A program made the translations under genes and the position numbers. The notes under the pieces were generated by a model. It ran no database searches. It was not told the DNA's origin and saw only the letters and a list, made by a program, of their open reading frames with translations. DNA of 64,000 bases from an uncultured Pelagibacteraceae bacterium (GTDB lineage: Bacteria > Pseudomonadota > Alphaproteobacteria > Pelagibacterales > Pelagibacteraceae): contig CABYCO010000001.1 of assembly GCA_902517495.1 (NCBI GenBank), forward strand, positions 62,001-126,000, in the 5' to 3' direction. This document shows, in pieces, positions 53,342 to 64,000 of the stretch; position 1 is the stretch's first letter, and each line of letters begins with the position of its first letter.

Positions 53342-53725
53342 ATGGAAAACATTGTTAAACAAATTCAGCTTATCGCGCTTGTTATAATACTTGTTTGCAC
53401 AATAATAGCATTTGGTATTGAAATTTACCAAATGATCTCAGTCCAAAAAATAACTTTGGCAGACTTGTTATTACTTTTTCTATATTTAGAAGTTTTAGCA
53501 ATGGTAAGAGTATTCTGGGAGAGTCAATCAATTCAAATAACTCTTCCATTATTCATTGCAATAACTGCTCTTTCTAGATTTATAATTTTACAAGGTAAAT
53601 CAATAAATCCAGAGGTCCTATTATATGAAGCAGGAGCAATTGTTTTAATAGCGGCAGCAATACTTCTATTAAGGTTTAGAAATTCTCCAGTATTTGGTTT
53701 AGAAAAAAAAAGAAAAACCAAGTAA
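53342..53725 (+). CDS. PsiE-family phosphate-starvation-inducible membrane protein
   Basis: 127 aa, four predicted TM segments; LADLLLLFLYLEVLAMVRVFWES. Confidence 0.75.
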   Translation: MENIVKQIQLIALVIILVCTIIAFGIEIYQMISVQKITLADLLLLFLYLEVLAMVRVFWESQSIQITLPLFIAITALSRFIILQGKSINPEVLLYEAGAIVLIAAAILLLRFRNSPVFGLEKKRKTK

Positions 53726-53738
53726 TTTAATTAAATTA

Positions 53739-58129
<4,391 letters not shown>

Positions 58130-58151
<22 letters not shown>

Positions 58152-58885
58152 TTACTGGTGGAGCCACTAGAATTGGTGCTGCCATAGCTAGAAAACTTTC
58201 AGGCAAGGGAGTAGAAATTGTAATTCATTATAATAAATCAAAAGCAAAGGCTGAAAAACTTAAAAAGGAATTATCTTCAATTGGTACCAAAGTTTATTTG
58301 ATTAAAGGAGATCTAAGTGTTGAAAGTGATGTAAATAAGATTGTTAAATTTGCAAAATCCAAATTAAAATATTTTGATTGTTTGATAAATAATGCTTCTC
58401 TGTTTGAAAATGATAAATTAGAAAACTTTAACACAGATAGTTGGGGACAACATTTAAGAACAAATCTAAGAACACCTGCGCTTTTGTCAAAAGAATTTGC
58501 TAAAAATATTAAGAGTAAAAACAATAATATTATAAATATAATTGATCAAAGAGTTTTTAAACTTACTCCCTATTTTTTTTCATATACAATAAGTAAAACT
58601 GGACTTTATACCCTTACAAAAACTAGTGCCATGAGTTTGGCGCCAAAAATAAGAGTTAATGGAATTGCCCCTGGTCCTACAATTAAAAACAAGAGACAAA
58701 GTGAAAAACATTTTAAAAAACAATACATGGCAACACCTCTCAAAAGACAAGTTGATGTTCAACAAATATGCAACGCGGTAGACTTTTTTATTAAAAATAT
58801 ATCTATTACTGGACAAGTATTGGCAATAGATAGTGGTCAAAACTTAAATTGGCAAACTCCAGACATAATGGGTGGAAAAGAATGA
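58130..58885 (+). CDS. SDR oxidoreductase, pteridine-reductase/FolM-like
   Basis: [12 protein letters not shown] (TGxxxRxG), [20 protein letters not shown] (Asp-13-Tyr-xxx-Lys), upstream of folB. Confidence 0.8.
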
Positions 58886-59802
58886 AAAATTTATACTTAT
58901 TTTTATCAATATTTATTCTGACAATATCAACATCATTCGCTGATAGTCATAACATTAAGAAAGATGGATTTTTATCAAAGAAATTTAAAGTAACTAAATT
59001 ATCAACAATTGAAGATCCAACTAATAAAATAATTTTAATCAATAACCATGGTCAAAGTAATTTTGATGGAAAACAAAATTTTTGTACATCTATTGATCAA
59101 ATCAGAAATCGTGTTTCTTTGGTAGGTGAACAAATTAATGGAAAAAAAATTATGCTCTATAATTTATGTGCACATAAAATAGAAGGAGATATGGGCAAAA
59201 AATGGTGGTTTTCAAAAAAACCATATGAAGGTAAATCTAAATTAGACAAAAGAGTAGAACAAAATTTAGAGTTAGTAGAAAAACTCGTTTCTCTAGGCGT
59301 TCCTAGAAAACAGATATTTGTCACTGGGCATTCTTGTGGTGGATTAACAACTCTACTATTCTTTTCAAGACATCCTGACAAAGCTGGGGGAGGAATAGCA
59401 TATCTGCAAGCGTGCTTTGATAGACTAAGCAAGAAGTATAAGGTATCAAAATTAGGATTAGAAGAAGGTTTAGCTAAATTTAAAGAAAAAAAACCTGCAC
59501 AATACGATTTAAGGTCCCAATATAATGATGAAATATTAAAAAATCTTAAAGTTCCACTATTGACTTTTACTCATCCAAAAGATCCTTTTGAAGGATTGAC
59601 TTCTGATTGGTTGGATCAAATTGATGGAATGAAAAGAGTTGTTATATCTAAAGATTATACAATTGATGGAAAAAAATGTTTTAAATTAGGGAAAAATAAA
59701 TCAGATAAATTTAAAGTTAAAGATGGACACAGTATGGATCAGGCAACCTGTTTTCAATATTACAATCCAGTTATATTAGAGTATATAGGATCTAGAATAT
59801 GA
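58882..59802 (+). CDS. Secreted alpha/beta-hydrolase-like protein
   Basis: Signal peptide [20 protein letters not shown]; nucleophile-elbow-like VTGHSCGGLTTL; ATGA overlap with previous gene. Confidence 0.6.
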   Translation: MKNLYLFLSIFILTISTSFADSHNIKKDGFLSKKFKVTKLSTIEDPTNKIILINNHGQSNFDGKQNFCTSIDQIRNRVSLVGEQINGKKIMLYNLCAHKIEGDMGKKWWFSKKPYEGKSKLDKRVEQNLELVEKLVSLGVPRKQIFVTGHSCGGLTTLLFFSRHPDKAGGGIAYLQACFDRLSKKYKVSKLGLEEGLAKFKEKKPAQYDLRSQYNDEILKNLKVPLLTFTHPKDPFEGLTSDWLDQIDGMKRVVISKDYTIDGKKCFKLGKNKSDKFKVKDGHSMDQATCFQYYNPVILEYIGSRI

Positions 59803-60224
59803 AGAAAAATAATTTAAAAATTGTAAAGATTGATAAAATCAAAAGCCTTTTCAATTATGAAAAAAAGGTGCTTATCAAAGAACTTATTTTAAATTTAAAA
59901 CTTGGTTATTTTGATTTTGAAAAAGAGGCTCCCCAAAAAGTTAAATTTAATTTAGAAGTAAACTACGAAGATAAAAAACCTTCAAATGATAAAGATATTA
60001 AATCAATTGTAAATTATGCAAAAATTGTAAGATTGATAAAGAAACTTATCAAAAATAAACATTATAATTTTCTTGAAACATTAGCGGAAGATGTATTCGA
60101 TGAATTATTTAAAGATAAAAGAATTGATAAAATAAGTCTTCAAATTGAGAAATTAGAAATCATGAAAGATTGCTCATCCGTTGGTATTCAAATTTCAAAA
60201 AAAAGAAGTCATGATAAGTTCTGA
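59799..60224 (+). CDS. folB: Dihydroneopterin aldolase-like protein (FolB family)
   Basis: [55 protein letters not shown]. Confidence 0.8.
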   Translation: MKKNNLKIVKIDKIKSLFNYEKKVLIKELILNLKLGYFDFEKEAPQKVKFNLEVNYEDKKPSNDKDIKSIVNYAKIVRLIKKLIKNKHYNFLETLAEDVFDELFKDKRIDKISLQIEKLEIMKDCSSVGIQISKKRSHDKF

Positions 60225-62046
60225 TATAGGTAAAGAAGCAATTAAAAAAGAGCTACCACTTATACCCAAACTTCCTGGTGTATACAGAATGTTAAATGAA
60301 AAGAATGTGATACTTTATGTTGGTAAAGCAAAAAATTTACCCAACAGATTAAAGAGTTATGTTTCGGAGAAAAATCATATTATTAGAACTGAGAGAATGC
60401 TATCTCAAACAAGGAAAATTGAGATCACAAGTACCTCTAATGAGAGTGAAGCACTTCTGCTGGAGGCAAACTTAATAAAAAAATATAAACCTAAATTCAA
60501 TATACTTTTACGCGACGACAAATCATTTCCATTTATTTTTATTGGAAATGAGGATAAATGGCCTCAAATTAGAAGACATAGAGGAAAAAAAACTAGAGAG
60601 GGTTTTTACTTTGGACCATTTGCTTCAGCTGGATCTGCAAATTGGACTATTAAAATGATTCAGAAAATTTTTCAACTAAGAGTTTGTGATGATACAGTAT
60701 TTAAAAAAAGAGAAAGACCGTGCATCCTTTATCAAATCAAGAGATGTTCTGGTCCATGTGTTGGATACATAGAAAAAGATGATTATAAGCTATCAGTAGA
60801 TAGCGCAATTGAATTCGTATCTGGTAAATCAAGAAAGATACAAAAAAATTTGTCAGGACAAATGGAAAAGGCAAGTTTTGATTTAGATTTTGAAAAAGCT
60901 GCAATATTGAGGGATAGAATTAAATCTTTAAATATTATTCAATCATCTCAAAGAATAAATGAGGCAAATTTAGTTGAGGCAGATGTTATAGCTGGATACA
61001 AAGAGTCTGGTAAGACTTGTATTCAAGTATTTTTCTATAGATCAAAACAAAACTGGGGAAACCAAGCGTTTTTTCCTAAACATGACCCAGACGATAACCT
61101 AAAAGAAATTTTAAATTCTTTTGTTTCTCAATTTTATGAAAACAAAAGTGTACCAAGCTCCATTATCTTAAGTGATGAAATAAAGGAAAAAGTCCTAATT
61201 GAAAAAACACTTTCCCAAAAAGAAAATAAAGAAATCAATATTTCTGTTGCAAAAAGAGGTTCTAAACTAAAAGTTATAAATCAAGCGCTAAAAAATGCAA
61301 AAGATAGCCTAAATAGAAAAATTTATGAGAGCCAAAATAATAAAGAGTTGTTTGAAAATGTTTCTAAAAAATTTAATCTAGAAAATAATATTAATCTAGT
61401 TGAGGTTTATGACAATAGTCATATTCAAGGAACTAATAGTGTTGGGGCGCTTATCACTTTTGGCGATGAGGGTTTTGTTAAAAAAAGATATAGAAAATTT
61501 AATATTAAAATTAAGAAAAATGAACAAGATGATTATGGCATGATGCGAGAAGTTTTAAATAGAAGATTTAAAAGAGCTGTTCAAGAAAAAGACAATTATT
61601 TAACAATACCAGACTTAGTAATTGTGGATGGAGGAAAAGGACAATACTCAGTGGCTAGAGAAACACTTAATGAATTAGGATTACATGATATTCCAATGAT
61701 CGCAATAGCAAAAGGTAAGTTTAGGAATAGTGGTAATGAAACCTTTTTTCATAATGGTAAAGAATTTAAGTTTGAAAAAAATGATCCTACTCTCTTTTTT
61801 TTACAAAGATTGAGAGATGAATCTCATAGATTTGCAATAAGTGCGCACAGAGCCAAAAGAAAAAAAGGTATTAGTAAGTCTTTACTTGATCAAATTGATG
61901 GAATTGGATCTATTAGAAAAAGAGCACTTTTAAATCACTTTGGTTCAGCCAGAGCAGTTGAATCCGCGAGTTTAGATGAGATAAAAACAGTTGAAGGAGT
62001 TGAAGAAAAAGTTGCGAAAAAGATATATAATTACTTCCACGAGTAA
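60211..62046 (+). CDS. uvrC: Excinuclease ABC subunit C
   Basis: [69 protein letters not shown]-terminal HhH. Confidence 0.97.
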   Translation: MISSDIGKEAIKKELPLIPKLPGVYRMLNEKNVILYVGKAKNLPNRLKSYVSEKNHIIRTERMLSQTRKIEITSTSNESEALLLEANLIKKYKPKFNILLRDDKSFPFIFIGNEDKWPQIRRHRGKKTREGFYFGPFASAGSANWTIKMIQKIFQLRVCDDTVFKKRERPCILYQIKRCSGPCVGYIEKDDYKLSVDSAIEFVSGKSRKIQKNLSGQMEKASFDLDFEKAAILRDRIKSLNIIQSSQRINEANLVEADVIAGYKESGKTCIQVFFYRSKQNWGNQAFFPKHDPDDNLKEILNSFVSQFYENKSVPSSIILSDEIKEKVLIEKTLSQKENKEINISVAKRGSKLKVINQALKNAKDSLNRKIYESQNNKELFENVSKKFNLENNINLVEVYDNSHIQGTNSVGALITFGDEGFVKKRYRKFNIKIKKNEQDDYGMMREVLNRRFKRAVQEKDNYLTIPDLVIVDGGKGQYSVARETLNELGLHDIPMIAIAKGKFRNSGNETFFHNGKEFKFEKNDPTLFFLQRLRDESHRFAISAHRAKRKKGISKSLLDQIDGIGSIRKRALLNHFGSARAVESASLDEIKTVEGVEEKVAKKIYNYFHE

Positions 62047-62049
62047 TAT

Positions 62050-62628
62050 ATGAAAATTCCAAATTATCTAACTATTGGTAGAATTATAATTGTTCCTGTA
62101 TTTGTTTTTGCATTTTATTTGCCAGGGTTTTATGGAGATGTAATTCCTTTTGCACTGTTTGTAATTGCCTCATTTACTGACTTCTTGGATGGATTATTAG
62201 CAAGAATGTTTAGGGAAGAGTCTAAACTTGGAGAGTTGTTAGATCCAATTGCTGACAAAATTATAGTAGCTACTGCACTAATATTACTTGTTATGGACGG
62301 AACTATTAAAAACTATGAAGTTATTGCTGCAATCATAATACTTACGAGAGAGGTATTAATTTCAGGTTTAAGAGAATTTTTAGCTAAAGGAAGTGTCAAA
62401 CTTCCAGTCTCAAGTCTTGCAAAAGTAAAAACTTTTCTTCAAATGTTTTGTATTTCTGTTTTGCTCACTGGAGAAACTGGAAATAAAATAATAAATTTTC
62501 AAGACTATAATGCTCAAACAATTGGAATAATTTTATTATGGTTGTCTGCTTTTCTTACTTTATATACTGGATATGAATATTTACGGAAAGGTATAGATCA
62601 CGCTATATCCGAAGACAATAAAGATTAA
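62050..62628 (+). CDS. pgsA: CDP-diacylglycerol--glycerol-3-phosphate 3-phosphatidyltransferase
   Basis: MKIPNYLTIGRIIIVP; SFTDFLDGLLARMFREESKLGELLDPIADK CDP-alcohol phosphatidyltransferase motif. Confidence 0.95.
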   Translation: MKIPNYLTIGRIIIVPVFVFAFYLPGFYGDVIPFALFVIASFTDFLDGLLARMFREESKLGELLDPIADKIIVATALILLVMDGTIKNYEVIAAIIILTREVLISGLREFLAKGSVKLPVSSLAKVKTFLQMFCISVLLTGETGNKIINFQDYNAQTIGIILLWLSAFLTLYTGYEYLRKGIDHAISEDNKD

Positions 62629-63506
62629 GCAGCCTTTTTTTTTCTTACTAATTTGCCATAACTTGCTGACAAATCTAAAATAAGATCACAAACTTTATAG
62701 TCATTTTCAGCAATTTGAGAAATTGGTGTTATCTCAGCAGCTGTCCCAGTTAAAAAGCATCCTTCAAAACTTGCTAATTCATCTGGTTTAATTTTTCTTT
62801 CATGAACTTTTATATTTTTTGATTTTGCTAATTCAATAACAGTTTGCCTTGTGATGCCATTTAAGAATGAGTCTGGAATTGGAGTATGAAGTTCACCATT
62901 TTTATCTTTAAAAAATATGTTTGCACTCGTTGACTCTGCAACATTGTCCTCGTGGTCTAACATTAATGACTCGCTATATCCTTGTCTTTCAGCCTCATGC
63001 TTGGAAAGTGTACAAATCATATACAATCCTGCAGCTTTGCTATCCCACGGTATTGTATTTGGGGCTGGTCTTCTCCAATTAGAAATATTTAATTTAATGC
63101 CCTCAATTTTCAACTTAGGATCGAAATAGTCGCCCCACTCCCAAGTAGCTACTGCTACATTTATTTTTGTTTTTTGAGCAGATACACCCATCATTTCACT
63201 ACCTCTCCAAGCGAAAGGTCTTAGATAACCATTCTGTACATTTTGAATTTTTATTATTTGATTACAAGCTTTGTTTATTTCTTCTTTTGTGTAAGGAATG
63301 TTCATATCCATTCTTTTAGCCGAATGATATAATCTATCTGTATGTTCTTGTAGCTTGAAAATTTCACCATCATACACCCTCACACCCTCAAAAACTAAAC
63401 TTGCATAGTGTAGTCCATGGCTAATAACATGCAGCTTTGCATCCTGCCACTCAACAAGATCACCATTGTACCAGATTTTTCCATCTCTTTTGTCGTAAGG
63501 TATCAT
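62625..63506 (-). CDS. ilvE: Branched-chain amino acid aminotransferase
   Basis: IWYNGDLVEWQDAKLHVISHGLHYASLVFEGVRVY; NVAESTSANIFF; GITRQTVIELA; EGCFLTGTAAEITPI. Confidence 0.94.
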   Translation of the reverse strand: MIPYDKRDGKIWYNGDLVEWQDAKLHVISHGLHYASLVFEGVRVYDGEIFKLQEHTDRLYHSAKRMDMNIPYTKEEINKACNQIIKIQNVQNGYLRPFAWRGSEMMGVSAQKTKINVAVATWEWGDYFDPKLKIEGIKLNISNWRRPAPNTIPWDSKAAGLYMICTLSKHEAERQGYSESLMLDHEDNVAESTSANIFFKDKNGELHTPIPDSFLNGITRQTVIELAKSKNIKVHERKIKPDELASFEGCFLTGTAAEITPISQIAENDYKVCDLILDLSASYGKLVRKKKAA

Positions 63507-63567
63507 TTGATTTATTTTTTAGAAAAAATATCTTTGTATATATAATATGTCAATATAACTTACCATT

Positions 63568-64000
63568 ATGAAAAAACTTTTATATCTAAAAGATCATCAA
63601 TTAAAAGAATATATCGAAAAAATATTCAATGGATATAGAGAAACTGTCGCTGATGCTAAAAAGGTTTTAGATAAACATGCATTAGGCACTGCTCATAATA
63701 AAGTAATTCACCTAATATCTTTGTATGAAGGAATTACTATTTCAAACTTATTAAGAAAACTCAAAGTAACAAAGCAAAGCTTGAACAGAGTCCTAAACGA
63801 TTTGGTTGAAATTAAAGCAATAGAATTCAAAAGAGATGAGATAGATACGAGAGTTAAGCATGTATATTTAACTGAAGAAGGAAAAAAAATATTTGATGAA
63901 ATATTTTCAGCTCAAAAGAAAAGAATTTATGATGCATTTTTAAGTTCACAGTCTAATGAAGTTATAAGTTTTGATAAAGTACTTAAAAAAATTATTAATG
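63568..64000 (+). CDS. MarR-family transcriptional regulator, partial (runs off window end)
   Basis: Manual translation MKKLLYLKDHQLKEYIEKIF...HNKVIHLISLYEGITISNLLRKLKVTKQSLNRVLNDLVEIKAIEFKRDEIDTRVKHVYLTEEGKKIFDEI; open to window end. Confidence 0.85.
   Translation, partial: MKKLLYLKDHQLKEYIEKIFNGYRETVADAKKVLDKHALGTAHNKVIHLISLYEGITISNLLRKLKVTKQSLNRVLNDLVEIKAIEFKRDEIDTRVKHVYLTEEGKKIFDEIFSAQKKRIYDAFLSSQSNEVISFDKVLKKIIN

Overview
This 64-kb, very AT-rich, densely packed bacterial window looks like core genome of a SAR11/Pelagibacter-like alphaproteobacterium (inferred from gene content, synteny and near-zero intergenic space). It contains: a proteorhodopsin gene with blue-type tuning residue Gln105, followed by ferredoxin and ferredoxin reductase-like genes and divergent from a propionyl-CoA-synthetase-like gene; a complete, rearranged dcw cluster (mraZ-ftsZ-rsmH-ftsL-ftsI-[murE::murF fusion]-mraY-murD-ftsW-murG-murC-murB-ddl-ftsQ-ftsA-lpxC-bamD-ligA); RNase P RNA; two tRNAs directly behind rpoD, one with a highly aberrant T-loop; rpoD-dnaG-yqeY; carAB; a circularly permuted ATP-grasp gene divergent from an Anbu-type proteasome-like protease; and a uvrB-(pteridine-reductase-like SDR)-hydrolase-folB-uvrC-pgsA run. 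I saw no mobile element, CRISPR array or phage module. The best leads are the tRNA-Val(GAC) lacking a TPsiC loop, ftsZ moved to the head of the dcw cluster behind a promoter overlapped by MraZ-box-like repeats, the MurE-MurF fusion, primase and DksA with eroded zinc ligands, the minimal ATP-grasp/Anbu pair, the PTR1-like reductase beside folB, and recurrent 4-nt interlocked stop codons at convergent gene pairs.
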